Assembly (NCBI GenBank): GCA_026196955.1
Contig: JAPHTO010000031.1
Span: forward strand, 1 to 64,000
DNA: 64,000 bases
Reading direction: 5' to 3'
DNA from: Colwellia sp.
Lineage (GTDB): Bacteria; Pseudomonadota; Gammaproteobacteria; Enterobacterales; Alteromonadaceae
Translations under genes and position numbers: made by a program
The notes under the pieces: model-generated
The model's database searches: none
Told to the model about the DNA's origin: nothing
What the model saw: the letters and a program-made list of their open reading frames with translations, nothing else
In this document: positions 56,267-64,000 of the stretch, piece after piece
Numbering within the stretch: position 1 is the first letter of the stretch
Layout: each line of letters begins with the position of its first letter

Positions 56267-56293
56267 TTAAGTTTTCACTCAATTTGCCGATAC
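56267..56293 (+). promoter_or_regulatory. Sigma28 promoter of flgM
   Basis: TTAAGTTT, 11 bases, then GCCGATAC, close to TAAAGTTT-N11-GCCGATAA. It lies in the 229-base gap between flgA and flgM and gives a leader of about 44 bases. FlgM under the control of the sigma factor it inhibits is the usual arrangement. Confidence 0.85.
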
Positions 56294-56343
56294 AAAGTTA
56301 GTGAATTAATTTTAAATAAAATTTTCTGCCGCAGGTTAATATT

Positions 56344-56652
56344 ATGGCTATAAATATCAACAACTTGAACAATCAAAATCAAGTTCACCAAAATAATCAA
56401 ACGCAAGTTAAGCAGCAAGCTGCGAAAACCGCAAGTGCTAATGCGCCAGCGCAACAACCTCGCGCTGATTCTGTATCTATCACGCCTCAAGCAAAGCAAT
56501 TAAGTGAATTACAGAAAAAAGCCAATGAAGCGCCTGTTGTCGATCAAAAAAAGGTCGCTGAATTGAAAAAAGCTATTGCTTCGGGCGATTATAAGGTTGA
56601 TCCTGAAAAGCTTGCTGCCAGTATTGCAAAATTTGAATTTGATCTTATTTAA
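56344..56652 (+). CDS. flgM: FlgM, anti-sigma28 factor
   Basis: FlgM binds FliA until it is exported through the finished hook. The 102-residue protein has a disordered, Asn/Gln-rich N-terminus and the conserved C-terminal FliA-binding part (DSVSITPQAKQLSELQKKANE, then VAELKKAIASGDYKVDPEKLAASIAKFEFDL). Confidence 0.92.
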   Translation: MAININNLNNQNQVHQNNQTQVKQQAAKTASANAPAQQPRADSVSITPQAKQLSELQKKANEAPVVDQKKVAELKKAIASGDYKVDPEKLAASIAKFEFDLI

Positions 56653-56736
56653 TTGAATTTCTCTGCTTTGATTTGAAATCAACTAAGCACTAGGTGATAA
56701 TCGGCTTACTATGATTATCATCTCAAGGTGTTTTAC

Positions 56737-57168
56737 ATGTCAGCCTCTCCACAATCCCTAGCTTTCCTCGCCAAGCAATATGCTCAGCTTCAAACACTTG
56801 AAAAAATCATTGCTGATGAAAAGCTGATTTTACAACAACATCAACCTGATCAATTAATTACCATTAGTGAGCAGAAAAACCAGCAGCTCATGGCAATTCA
56901 AACATTAGATCAAGAAATTAGTATTAACCAGCAGTTTGCTCAAGATAAAGCGGCGAATTTGTTAAACCAAGAATTGGCTGATATTGAGACTTTATTAACA
57001 AAATGCCAACAACAAAATCAAGTGAATGGACAAATCATCGCCCAATCTCAGCTTGCTGTTGAACGTATGAAAACTACCCTGTTAGAAAGCCATAATAAAA
57101 CCGCCATTACTTACGATAATAAAGGTAAGAAAAGTGGCGGTTTATCAAGTATTGGCATAAAGGCTTAG
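56737..57168 (+). CDS. flgN: FlgN, FlgK/FlgL export chaperone
   Basis: FlgN is the chaperone for the hook-associated proteins. The 143-residue protein is helical and Gln-rich (LAKQYAQLQTLEKIIADEKL, then LADIETLLTKCQQQNQVNGQIIAQ). Its position after flgM is diagnostic. The frame can be opened by a GTG at 56728, but the ATG at 56737 has AAGG about 9 bases upstream. Confidence 0.85.
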   Translation: MSASPQSLAFLAKQYAQLQTLEKIIADEKLILQQHQPDQLITISEQKNQQLMAIQTLDQEISINQQFAQDKAANLLNQELADIETLLTKCQQQNQVNGQIIAQSQLAVERMKTTLLESHNKTAITYDNKGKKSGGLSSIGIKA

Positions 57169-57170
57169 CG

Positions 57171-57209
57171 TGTTCAGCTTAAATTAAAAATACTGAACAT
57201 CTTTTATTT
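57171..57209. terminator. Hairpin between convergent flgN and flgP
   Basis: TGTTCAG and CTGAACA pair around a 15-base loop between the flgN stop and the end of flgP. The flgP stop codon lies in the loop. TCTTTTATTT follows on the plus strand. The short stem makes it a moderate candidate. Confidence 0.5.
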
Positions 57210-57684
57210 CTTTACGATTAACGCTTGCCTGATAAATTTCATAAACATCTTTAAAATCAAGCTGTAGCTCTGTTGTATAGGTATCACCAACAGGGTAACT
57301 TTTAACGACTTTAGCTCCTCGGATCAAACCTTGTACTGATGCAGCCAACTGTTGATTATCAATAATCATATCTGCCATTGTCGTTTTACTGCTAACTTGT
57401 TGCCCATACACTTGCTCAGCTAACTCAGCATAAGCGGCAATTTTCGACGCTTTAATGGCCATTAGCATCCGCTGAGTATCATGCTCAGATTTTTGTAAAC
57501 TGATTGGCGCATAACCAATACCACGAATAATAGGAAAAGTTTCAGGCTCAACTGCCTGCCATTGCACATGCTTATCGTATACGCTTGAGCAAGCAGAAAT
57601 AGTCACTAAGCTAATGACTATAAATAACGTTTTAATGTAAATGCTTTTTATTTGGCTAACTAACATCATATTTTTACTTAACAT
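57184..57684 (-). CDS. flgP: FlgP, LPP20-type flagellar outer-membrane lipoprotein
   Basis: FlgP is an outer-membrane lipoprotein of polar flagella needed for normal motility in Vibrio. The 166-residue protein has a hydrophobic N-terminus with lipobox ISAC (Cys at about residue 32) and the LPP20-like region IIRGIGYAPISLQKSEHDTQRMLMAIKASKIAAYAELAEQVYG (landmarks G, Y, A, E, L). The ATG has AGG about 8 bases upstream. It is the second gene after flgO, 12 bases apart. Confidence 0.85.
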   Translation of the reverse strand: MLSKNMMLVSQIKSIYIKTLFIVISLVTISACSSVYDKHVQWQAVEPETFPIIRGIGYAPISLQKSEHDTQRMLMAIKASKIAAYAELAEQVYGQQVSSKTTMADMIIDNQQLAASVQGLIRGAKVVKSYPVGDTYTTELQLDFKDVYEIYQASVNRKEIKDVQYF

Positions 57685-57696
57685 AGTAACACCTAA

Positions 57697-58344
57697 TTAA
57701 TTTTGTATTTCAACGGCTCTTTCATTGTCAATTAGCATTGCATTACTTCGAATGATCATTCCATCTTTCATTTTTACATTTTCACTGTGACTTTTCTCTT
57801 CACCTAACACCCAAGACGGAATAAACGACTGAGCCGTTGCAACCACAACGCGTGATTGAATACCTATCATTCTGGCATTAATTAAAATACCATTCTCTTG
57901 CTCCATCATTGTTCCCGCGACTACGTAGTCAATAATCTGACGTTCAGGAAGCTCTTTCCAATCTCGACTAAAGACATAATCGCCTTCCTTAGTCACTCGA
58001 ATGTGGCCAGTGGTTTTAAAATCAATAACCACTAAGCCATGGCGCTGCAGCTCATGAACAAAGTTTTCAGCCAATTGATTCCCTAACCAATTTGTTGACT
58101 CCAAATCTTTTAAGTTAACAAATGAGGCAACAGCAACAGGTGTTTTTGCATTGACAAAAGCGCTACTTTCTAACATTTGATAAGCTAACCCTTTAACTAC
58201 ATCATTGATAGCGTGCTTTGGCAGGTTATAACTGTCAATTTCACCTTTATCTACTTGTGCTGACTTATAAAAATCTTCTTCTTGAGTTATCACTTCACAA
58301 GAGAGAAGTGTTGGTAAAAGTAATGGTATAAGCCACTTTTTCAT
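57697..58344 (-). CDS. flgO: FlgO, flagellar outer-membrane protein
   Basis: FlgO works with FlgP and FlgT in the polar flagellum of Vibrio. The 215-residue protein has a lipoprotein-like signal (KKWLIPLLLPTLLSCEV) and the FlgO domain with PVAVASFVNLKDLESTNWLGNQLAENFVHELQRHGLVVIDF (partial landmarks). The open frame extends upstream to 58443, but the ATG at 58344 follows GGGG by about 8 bases and begins the signal peptide. Confidence 0.88.
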   Translation of the reverse strand: MKKWLIPLLLPTLLSCEVITQEEDFYKSAQVDKGEIDSYNLPKHAINDVVKGLAYQMLESSAFVNAKTPVAVASFVNLKDLESTNWLGNQLAENFVHELQRHGLVVIDFKTTGHIRVTKEGDYVFSRDWKELPERQIIDYVVAGTMMEQENGILINARMIGIQSRVVVATAQSFIPSWVLGEEKSHSENVKMKDGMIIRSNAMLIDNERAVEIQN

Positions 58345-58432
58345 GGTGATCCCCTTTAAAAAGTCAGCGCAACAAAAGACTAACAGCCCGAGCGCATTAA
58401 CTGGCAACTTTATTTCTATATACAAAAATAAT

Positions 58433-58447
58433 GCACATATCACGCCA
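58433..58447 (-). promoter_or_regulatory. Possible sigma54 promoter of flgOP
   Basis: The minus strand reads TGGCGTGATATGTGC. The GG and GC spacing and TGGC are right, but the fifth base of the -24 box is G. It would give a leader of about 77 bases before flgO. Confidence 0.45.
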
Positions 58448-58490
58448 AGTAAACAGCAATTTTCTTGCTAGCTATTCTCTTTATATAAAC

Positions 58491-58505
58491 AGGCATAATT
58501 AATGC
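58491..58505 (+). promoter_or_regulatory. Possible sigma54 promoter of flgT
   Basis: AGGCATAATTAATGC has the -24 GGCA and -12 TGC in register. A replaces T before GGCA, and AT replaces TT at -12. The expected start is near 58517, about 58 bases before the flgT ATG. It lies back-to-back with the flgOP candidate. Confidence 0.4.
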
Positions 58506-58574
58506 ATTGCTATCTACCAATCAAATAACGACTAAGCGATTAAAGGTCAATGACTTTGCCTAATGGAAAATTTT

Positions 58575-59750
58575 ATGCGTAACCTAATATTATCACTGGC
58601 TTTATTTACCAGCGTAAACTTGATCAGTTTTGATACCTTAGCCCAGTGGTATGAAGCGCAAGGACATGCAAGTTTAGAAAATAACGCCTTAGAGATAGCC
58701 CGCACAAAGGCCACTGAGAACGCCTTAAAAAAAGCCTTATTAGTGGCTGGCGCAAGCGTTTCTAGTGTGCAACAGGTAGTCAATGGTTTACTCACCCAAG
58801 ATAAAATAAATATTCGCGCCAGTGGCACGGTCAATTCAATAGAGCTTATTGATGAACTGCATAGTGACAACGCTATTATGGTAACAATTCGAGCTGATAT
58901 CTTTCCACAAGAAAAAAAGTGTTTTGCGTTAGACTTTAAAAAATCAATATTGTTAACTAAAGGTCGTCTAATTCATAGAGAGCAAGCTAATATTGGTAAA
59001 ATTTATTCCATTGATACGGCTTTAATAAAACAGCTAAATAAACGACTTTCCTCACAAAGTAGCTACTCAAGTACTAAGCTATTATTAAAAGATGCCACTG
59101 AATTTTCTCGCCTTAATCAAAGCTTTCAAGCAGAAGATATAAAGCAATTAACTATGTCATTGGCTGACACCACGGATAGTCAATATATAGTATTTACTGA
59201 AATTAACGACTTATCTTTAACTGAGCAAAGAACCAATGCTTGGAAAATATGGCAACAAGGCACCTACCCTAGAAACTTTAATTTCACACTATACCTTTAT
59301 AATGGCTTAAGTGGTGAATTAGTGTGGCAACAAAGCTATCAAAACGAAGCAGTTTGGGATTTCAATAAACGAGAAACGGTTGATGTTAATAGCAGTAATT
59401 TTTGGCAAAGCGACTATGGTAATATGATCAATTCACTTATTGATAAAACCGTCACTGATATTGATGAAAATATTATGTGTGAGCCGAGTGAAGGTAAAAT
59501 TTTGCAAGTTGCAGGTAACCAAGTGGTTATCAACTTAGGCCGCCATCATGGTGTAAAAATTGGCGATGAATTTTCACTGATACATCTTAACAATTTTACC
59601 AGTGAAAGTGGTAAGCACTATGCCAGCTACAATATCAGCCCATACAAGGTAAAAGTGACTAAATTAACCAAACAAAGCGCCACTGCTACCACTATTGATA
59701 ATGGGCTATTAGGTAACATTCAATTAAATGACTTAGCGGTAAGGTTTTAA
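58575..59750 (+). CDS. flgT: FlgT, H-ring flagellar protein
   Basis: FlgT forms the H-ring around the polar-flagellum basal body in Vibrio. The 391-residue protein has a signal peptide (LILSLALFTSVNLISFDTLA) and the FlgT N-terminal domain WYEAQGHASLENNALEIARTKATENALKKALLVAGASV. The middle and C-terminal domains are recognisable (NFTLYLYNGLSGELVWQQSY, NLGRHHGVKIGDEFSLIH). An ATG at 58563 is in frame, but the ATG at 58575 begins the signal peptide. Confidence 0.93.
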   Translation: MRNLILSLALFTSVNLISFDTLAQWYEAQGHASLENNALEIARTKATENALKKALLVAGASVSSVQQVVNGLLTQDKINIRASGTVNSIELIDELHSDNAIMVTIRADIFPQEKKCFALDFKKSILLTKGRLIHREQANIGKIYSIDTALIKQLNKRLSSQSSYSSTKLLLKDATEFSRLNQSFQAEDIKQLTMSLADTTDSQYIVFTEINDLSLTEQRTNAWKIWQQGTYPRNFNFTLYLYNGLSGELVWQQSYQNEAVWDFNKRETVDVNSSNFWQSDYGNMINSLIDKTVTDIDENIMCEPSEGKILQVAGNQVVINLGRHHGVKIGDEFSLIHLNNFTSESGKHYASYNISPYKVKVTKLTKQSATATTIDNGLLGNIQLNDLAVRF

Positions 59751-59789
59751 TTTAGCAAAGAAAAGTAAAAATTATTTTATCAAAAAGCA

Positions 59790-59818
59790 TTAACTTAAAT
59801 TTAAAATGCTATTACAAT
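59790..59818 (+). promoter_or_regulatory. Sigma70 promoter of tRNA-Arg
   Basis: TTAACT (59790-59795), a 17-base spacer and TACAAT (59813-59818). The transcript would start near 59826, about 12 bases before the tRNA. Confidence 0.65.
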
Positions 59819-59837
59819 AAGTTTTCTTAAAGTTAAT

Positions 59838-59914
59838 GCCTTTGTAGCTCAGCTGGATAGAGCAAGCGCCTCCTAAGCGCTAGGTCGGAAGTTCGAATCT
59901 TCTCAAGGGCGCCA
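59838..59914 (+). tRNA. tRNA-Arg (anticodon CCT)
   Basis: The 77-base cloverleaf has a 7-pair acceptor stem (GCCTTTG/CAAGGGC with one G-U), D arm GCTCAGCTGGATAGAGC, anticodon stem AGCGC/GCGCT with loop CTCCTAA, T arm GGAAGTTCGAATCTTCT and an encoded CCA. The anticodon CCT reads the rare AGG codon. A decayed integrase fragment lies downstream, on the usual side for a tRNA attachment site. Confidence 0.95.
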
Positions 59915-60327
59915 ACACAAATTCCAACACAATCCCAAACCGTCTTAAACCCCATATAAAACAAAGTAAATACCAAAGGCAGTGTTACTAAGATAGCTAG
60001 AACAACCAAACCACTTACCAATACGGAGGTAAGCAAAGCACAGCCTAAAGATAAGGAATACAACCTTGCTGACGGTGACCGTTTAGCGCTTAGAATTAAG
60101 CCTCAAGGCTCTAAATTATGGGTATTTAACTATTCACAACCTTACATCAATAAAATAACAAAGTTTATAAATGCTCTTGAATATAATTACCAAGCGAGAT
60201 CCTGTAATCCTTATAGGTTATTAGAAGAAACAAATGACAATAGTTAAACTAAACCAAAATAAAAGCCTATCTCAGAGAGTTATCACATAAATTCATGAAA
60301 ATGGGTTTATCTGTCAAATAGCGATTA
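59915..60327 (+). pseudogene. Region after tRNA-Arg with decayed tyrosine-recombinase fragment
   Basis: The plus-strand frame from about 60008 to 60247 reads PLTNTEVSKAQPKDKEYNLA and then DGDRLALRIKPQGSKLWVFNY. This is the N-terminal arm-binding segment (DUF4102) of phage-type integrases. No start codon precedes it in frame, the homology fades after about 50 codons, and the catalytic domain is missing. The frame ends at a TAA at 60245-60247. No second copy of the tRNA 3' end was seen in the rest of the gap, which otherwise holds nothing recognised. Confidence 0.7.
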
Positions 60328-61302
60328 TCAAAAACTCATAACAAGCTGTCCACATCGTTCCAAAAACCAATAACTCGCGAGCACACCAATAAAGCCACAG
60401 GTATATTGAATGAAGACTCTTGCTTCAATAAACCTAAATAGCAAATTTTGTATTAGCAATATCAGTGCAATAAATAATAACTGACCAATTTCAACACCAA
60501 TATTAAAACTCAATAGCGCTTGCGGAATACTTTGTGTGGGTAAGCCGATATCTTGTAAAACAGCAGCAAAACCAAAACCATGAAACAAGCCAAACAGTGC
60601 AGTTATAGTTAAGGGGTAACGCACTGTTAAACTACTTTTTTTGTCATTAATTAAAACTTCCCTAGCAACAAAAACAATACTTGCTGCAATTAAAATCTCG
60701 ACACTTGTTATTGGTAAATTAACCCAGTTGAGCGTGCTTGCTACAAGCGTAACTGAATGTGCTAGAGTAAAGCCTGTCACCGATAACAGAAGTTGTTTTT
60801 TTGACTTTAACAAATACATTATAAGTAGAATAAAGCAAAGGTGATCCCAGCCTAACAAAATATGCTCAACCCCTAATAAGGTATAAGTGCTCCAAACATT
60901 GCCTTGATTCTTGGCTAAAACTTGTTCTGAATGTCTTGCTGTTAAGCGGTAGTGATATTCACTGTCTACATTCTGATAACGTAGATAAACATCAGTACTA
61001 GAAGTCTGTAGATTTGGGATAGATATTTTTCTCCCTTGCAATGACTCTAAGCATTCGAGCTGCCAATACTGTGTGCTAGCTCGGCCATCCTGAAAACTAT
61101 GTTTGAGTATTGCTGTGCAATCCTCCGGATATTCAGGATAAAGGCTCAAGATGCGATCACCTTTCATCGGTAGCTTCAAGACTATTTGATACGTTAATTC
61201 AGAGTCAGCGCTAATAGATAAATAACCAGGGCGTATTTCGTCTGCATAAGTTGAGGCAGATAATAACGTCAATAAAACACTAAGCAGTCGTATTATATTC
61301 AA
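60328..61302 (-). CDS. HupE/UreJ-family membrane protein
   Basis: This 324-residue protein has a signal peptide (LLSVLLTLLSASTYADE) and a periplasmic N-terminal domain of about 110 residues. About six membrane helices carry the HupE/UreJ motifs VEHILLGWDHLCFILLIM, GFTLAHSVTLV and FGLFHGFGFAAVL. Relatives in hydrogenase and urease clusters are linked to nickel or cobalt, but this COG2370 subgroup has no proven function. The start is a TTG overlapping the preceding stop as TTGA, with GAGG upstream, so translation is probably coupled to the parvulin-like gene. Confidence 0.75.
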   Translation of the reverse strand: MNIIRLLSVLLTLLSASTYADEIRPGYLSISADSELTYQIVLKLPMKGDRILSLYPEYPEDCTAILKHSFQDGRASTQYWQLECLESLQGRKISIPNLQTSSTDVYLRYQNVDSEYHYRLTARHSEQVLAKNQGNVWSTYTLLGVEHILLGWDHLCFILLIMYLLKSKKQLLLSVTGFTLAHSVTLVASTLNWVNLPITSVEILIAASIVFVAREVLINDKKSSLTVRYPLTITALFGLFHGFGFAAVLQDIGLPTQSIPQALLSFNIGVEIGQLLFIALILLIQNLLFRFIEARVFIQYTCGFIGVLASYWFLERCGQLVMSF

Positions 61303-62141
61303 GGGATTTCTACCTCAATTTGATAATCAGCACTCAAATCTTGATATAAAGTATCTTCAGCTTGTTGTCTTTGCTGATAAATATATTCATTTAAGACTTT
61401 GGTTTCAATTTGAGAAAATTCAGGTATCTGAGGTTGTTCTTTACCTTCAACCATCAGTAAATAATGGCTCCCCTGTAGTAATATAGGTCCTGTCCATTCT
61501 TTAACGGGCGCAGCAATAATCTCTGGAATTATAGATGAGCTTAAGCGATGTTCGAGTGCTTGAATTGTCAGATCTTCCAGTTTTTCTGGCAACATAGACG
61601 CTGCAAAAATATCTTTATTCTCTTGATCATTACTTTGATGGGAAAGTGATTTTATAATACTAGGTAGGTCATCCTGAGTTTGTTGATTTAACCAACTGGC
61701 CTTAAGTTTTTTAAGACGAACACTATAACGCTTCTCCGGTAAAAATTTATCCTTATGCTTTAAATAGAATAACTGTAGTTGCTCATCTTTTGGTAGCTCT
61801 TGTTCAACGATGCCTTCCGCTAAAAAGGAAAGCTTTTGATATAGGCGATTACGAATAGCCGAATCATTCTCTGCTAACCCCATTTTTATTGCTTCACGGT
61901 AAAAAACCTCTTCTTTAATATGTTGCTTTATTAGGCCGTCTAATTCCTGGTTGGTTGGTGCGCGAAAATACATTTTCTTCCAGCGTTGTTTCATTATTAA
62001 AACATCACTTTCTGTTACTTTTACTTGCAAAGCTTGTTCAAGTTCACTTTGTTGAACAGAACTTTCGACCGTAATTAACATTACAGCTAACAGTAAAAAA
62101 TACACTAAAGGTTCTCTAAATGTTTTTTTTAGAATTGACAT
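61299..62141 (-). CDS. Parvulin-like (PpiC-type) peptidyl-prolyl isomerase
   Basis: This 280-residue protein has an N-terminal membrane anchor (PLVYFLLLAVMLITVES) and a SurA/PpiC-like helical N-domain with KEEVFYREAIKMGLAENDSA, LYQKLSFLAEGIVEQEL and FLPEKRYSVRLKKL. A degenerate parvulin domain follows (ILLQGSHYLLMVEGKEQPQIPEF). It is likely periplasmic and assists folding of a neighbour's product. It overlaps the HupE-like gene by 4 bases and follows the DUF3604 gene by 75 bases. Confidence 0.7.
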   Translation of the reverse strand: MSILKKTFREPLVYFLLLAVMLITVESSVQQSELEQALQVKVTESDVLIMKQRWKKMYFRAPTNQELDGLIKQHIKEEVFYREAIKMGLAENDSAIRNRLYQKLSFLAEGIVEQELPKDEQLQLFYLKHKDKFLPEKRYSVRLKKLKASWLNQQTQDDLPSIIKSLSHQSNDQENKDIFAASMLPEKLEDLTIQALEHRLSSSIIPEIIAAPVKEWTGPILLQGSHYLLMVEGKEQPQIPEFSQIETKVLNEYIYQQRQQAEDTLYQDLSADYQIEVEIP

Positions 62142-62216
62142 ATTTCAACCCGATAAATAATTATTAAAATAGAGAACCTTTAAGCACTCTCTGTATTACA
62201 GATGAAATAGGGCTAA

Positions 62217-64000
62217 CTAGTTAACCCAAATAGGTGAAGTATAGGCTCGCTCAACAGTTGTTAGCTTAACTTTTTCAGGTAAATCAAGGTTAAACTCCTT
62301 AGCATCATATGCCGTCCATCTTGGGGTTGGAATTTCCAAAACTCTGGCATAATAAAAGGCATTTTGCCCTACCTGATATTCCTCATCTTTCCATAAAGTC
62401 ATCAATTCTTCAGTGCCAATGTCGTTGGTGTAGCTAGCATTTTTAATATCAACCGTATTACCTACAGAAGGTAATTTACCGTCTTTATTTATTTTGCGAT
62501 CTCCAGACCAAACCACGTCAAAGACTTTCTCTTGCGACTGGCCCTCTTCATCTATCCAGCCTTTAACAATTTGAATTCTATCCAGGTTAGCACCTTGAGG
62601 ATCTTTTGATGCGGCTAAAACAAAGCTAGGAGCTGTAGTCTTTTTTGCAGATGATAGTGTTCCGCCCATTGGTACGCCTGCTTTGTAGGCTTGGTTAATC
62701 CAATCACTATTTTTAAGAATGCCTTGTGGAAATTCCCAGCTGGCAAATAACCTAACAGAGATACGGCTACCGGTAGTTGCAAAGGTTTCTTTGCGTTTCA
62801 TGGCATCAAATAAAGCTTCACGAGTATTTTCTGTTGCCCATACTGCCGCTAAACCTGAAGCACTCATTGTCCAGCCTTCATTGATTAACTTTTTATCAAC
62901 AGACTGACTCGCCGGTTTTGTCCAACGCTTCTTTGATGGTTCCATCTGAGCATTTTTTCCAAAGAAAACATCTTCTTCTGTTACTGGAATTGCATTGTGG
63001 CTATCAGAGCTAGCTATAAGGCCGAATTTATAAGGATTTACACCAAGTTTTTGCTCCATTTCTAGACCACGCTTATAACCCGATCTTGCATAGCTTCCCG
63101 CTAGCATTTCAGGCTTAATCACTTGTGTCATAGCTAAGTTAGCAACTTCCCAAGTTTCATAGTCTGCAAATTCATCATTAGGCGATAAGTAAGGGTGTGT
63201 TTCAGAATCCCCTTTGGTTTGGCTAACTTCGAGTAAGGGCTCCCATCGCTGAAGTAGTTTTGCGTATTTCTTATCAATGGGTTTTCCATTAACCTGATTA
63301 TAATCAAACATCATGCCGCCACTTAAATTGGAATTGTGGGGAATTGCCAATACTTGGCCACCTGTATTCTTTTCATAAGCAGACATTGCTTGCCATAGTT
63401 GCAGAGGGTCATGGGCGGTTTTATTACTGTCTACTGGTAATGTTTTTTTAACGGTTTCGGCATCATCTCTGAAAATAACGACACGGTGCAAGTTGTTGCC
63501 TTTTCGCATCGCGGTCCATTCATAACCAATGAGGGCGGTAAACTTGCCCGGTTCGTTATGACGTTCAGCAGTATCTAAGTAATTATCCCAAATAGGCTGT
63601 GTTAACTCAGGATTATCGATGAGTTCTTTTGGAAGTTTACCTGTTCCTTGAGCCGTTACGATTTCTCTCACTGCCAAATAAGCAGTTTTTGGCCCTTTAG
63701 TTATCATGTCATGCCAACGTCTAGCGGTTGAATTCTTCATCAATACTGGATTGCCTTTAATTAGCTCATCCATCATGCCATAACCTTCGGCGTGATCTGC
63801 AACCACCATAAAATCTAAAGGCTTTCTTAATTTAACTAGTCGGCCAGACATTGATTTAACAGACTCGCCCTTTGCAATGCGAAAGCCCTCTTCTGGTGAT
63901 AAAGTAAGGCCATAACCTCTTGCATCACCAGAAAGTGAGGTATGAAGATGGGTATCACCAAAAAATGCTTGCTGTGGAACTTTGTCAGAGGCGAATGCAT
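62217..64000 (-). CDS. DUF3604 protein (5' end outside window)
   Basis: The frame runs to the right edge, so the N-terminus is missing; about 594 residues are visible. The N-terminal visible part reads FFGDTHLHTSLSGDARGYG, followed by DFMVVADHAEGYGMMDE, and later FGLIASSDSHNAIPVTEEDV and ETFATTGSRISVR. These His/Asp motifs match the PHP-like metal-binding core of DUF3604. The function is unknown for the family. The two genes downstream on the minus strand are probably cotranscribed. Confidence 0.8.
   Translation of the reverse strand, partial: AFASDKVPQQAFFGDTHLHTSLSGDARGYGLTLSPEEGFRIAKGESVKSMSGRLVKLRKPLDFMVVADHAEGYGMMDELIKGNPVLMKNSTARRWHDMITKGPKTAYLAVREIVTAQGTGKLPKELIDNPELTQPIWDNYLDTAERHNEPGKFTALIGYEWTAMRKGNNLHRVVIFRDDAETVKKTLPVDSNKTAHDPLQLWQAMSAYEKNTGGQVLAIPHNSNLSGGMMFDYNQVNGKPIDKKYAKLLQRWEPLLEVSQTKGDSETHPYLSPNDEFADYETWEVANLAMTQVIKPEMLAGSYARSGYKRGLEMEQKLGVNPYKFGLIASSDSHNAIPVTEEDVFFGKNAQMEPSKKRWTKPASQSVDKKLINEGWTMSASGLAAVWATENTREALFDAMKRKETFATTGSRISVRLFASWEFPQGILKNSDWINQAYKAGVPMGGTLSSAKKTTAPSFVLAASKDPQGANLDRIQIVKGWIDEEGQSQEKVFDVVWSGDRKINKDGKLPSVGNTVDIKNASYTNDIGTEELMTLWKDEEYQVGQNAFYYARVLEIPTPRWTAYDAKEFNLDLPEKVKLTTVERAYTSPIWVN

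Noticed and set aside
59833-60063. Minus-strand open frame of 76 codons covering the tRNA-Arg gene
   Set aside because: It is an antisense reading of the tRNA and the adjacent remnant, with a familiar spurious tRNA-antisense peptide at its end.

Overview
The window comes from a low-GC, motile marine gammaproteobacterium of the Alteromonadales, most like Colwellia/Thalassotalea. This rests on the Vibrio-type order of the polar-flagellum genes (fliP to flrA; flagellins, flg genes, cheRV, flgAMN, flgPOT), the FlrA/FlrBC regulators, the flagellin sequences and the AT-rich codon use. No CRISPR array, insertion sequence or intact prophage was seen.

Layout. (1) 1-11663, minus strand: export, basal-body and switch genes fliP(partial)-O-N-M-L-K-J-I-H-G-F-E. 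(2) 11831-16279, minus: regulators flrC, flrB and flrA. (3) 16534-30607, plus: a flagellin-sugar locus. It holds a pseudaminic-acid core (pseB, pseC, an SpsF-type cytidylyltransferase, pseG, pseI) with an aldo/keto reductase and a class-III aminotransferase, followed by a tailoring set: two formyltransferase-like proteins, a WbuX/HisH/HisF-type sugar amidation trio, a DUF4910 metallohydrolase-like protein and a GNAT acetyltransferase. (4) 30597-34977, minus: a 2OG-Fe(II) oxygenase-like/GSCFA fusion protein and a Maf-type flagellin glycosyltransferase. (5) 35048-42060, minus: fliT-like, fliS, fliD, four flagellins and flaG. (6) 42217-53148, minus: flgL-K-J-I-H-G-F and flgE-D-C-B. (7) 53338-55137, minus: cheR and cheV. 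(8) 55422-59750: flgA, flgM and flgN (plus), flgP and flgO (minus), flgT (plus). (9) 59838-59914: tRNA-Arg(CCT), with a decayed integrase fragment beside it. (10) 60328-64000, minus: an accessory trio of HupE/UreJ-like membrane protein, parvulin-like protein and DUF3604 protein (cut by the window edge).

Regulation read from the sequence. Sigma54-type sites (TGGCA-N7-TGC) lie before fliE, flrB, the flgL-proximal flagellin and flgF, and also in the sugar locus before pseB and before the amidation trio. Sigma28-type sites lie before the other three flagellins and before flgM. This fits the Vibrio-like cascade FlrA > FlrBC > FliA/FlgM, and it suggests that sugar synthesis is timed with flagellar assembly.

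The most unusual material is the tailoring set between pseI and maf. It contains the oxygenase/GSCFA fusion, a formyltransferase-like protein that appears to lack its catalytic histidine, and a peptidase-fold DUF4910 protein. Together these suggest an uncharacterised set of acyl, amidino or hydroxyl modifications on a nonulosonic acid carried by flagellin. That role is an inference from family and context. All promoter, terminator and family calls were made by eye, with no database search.
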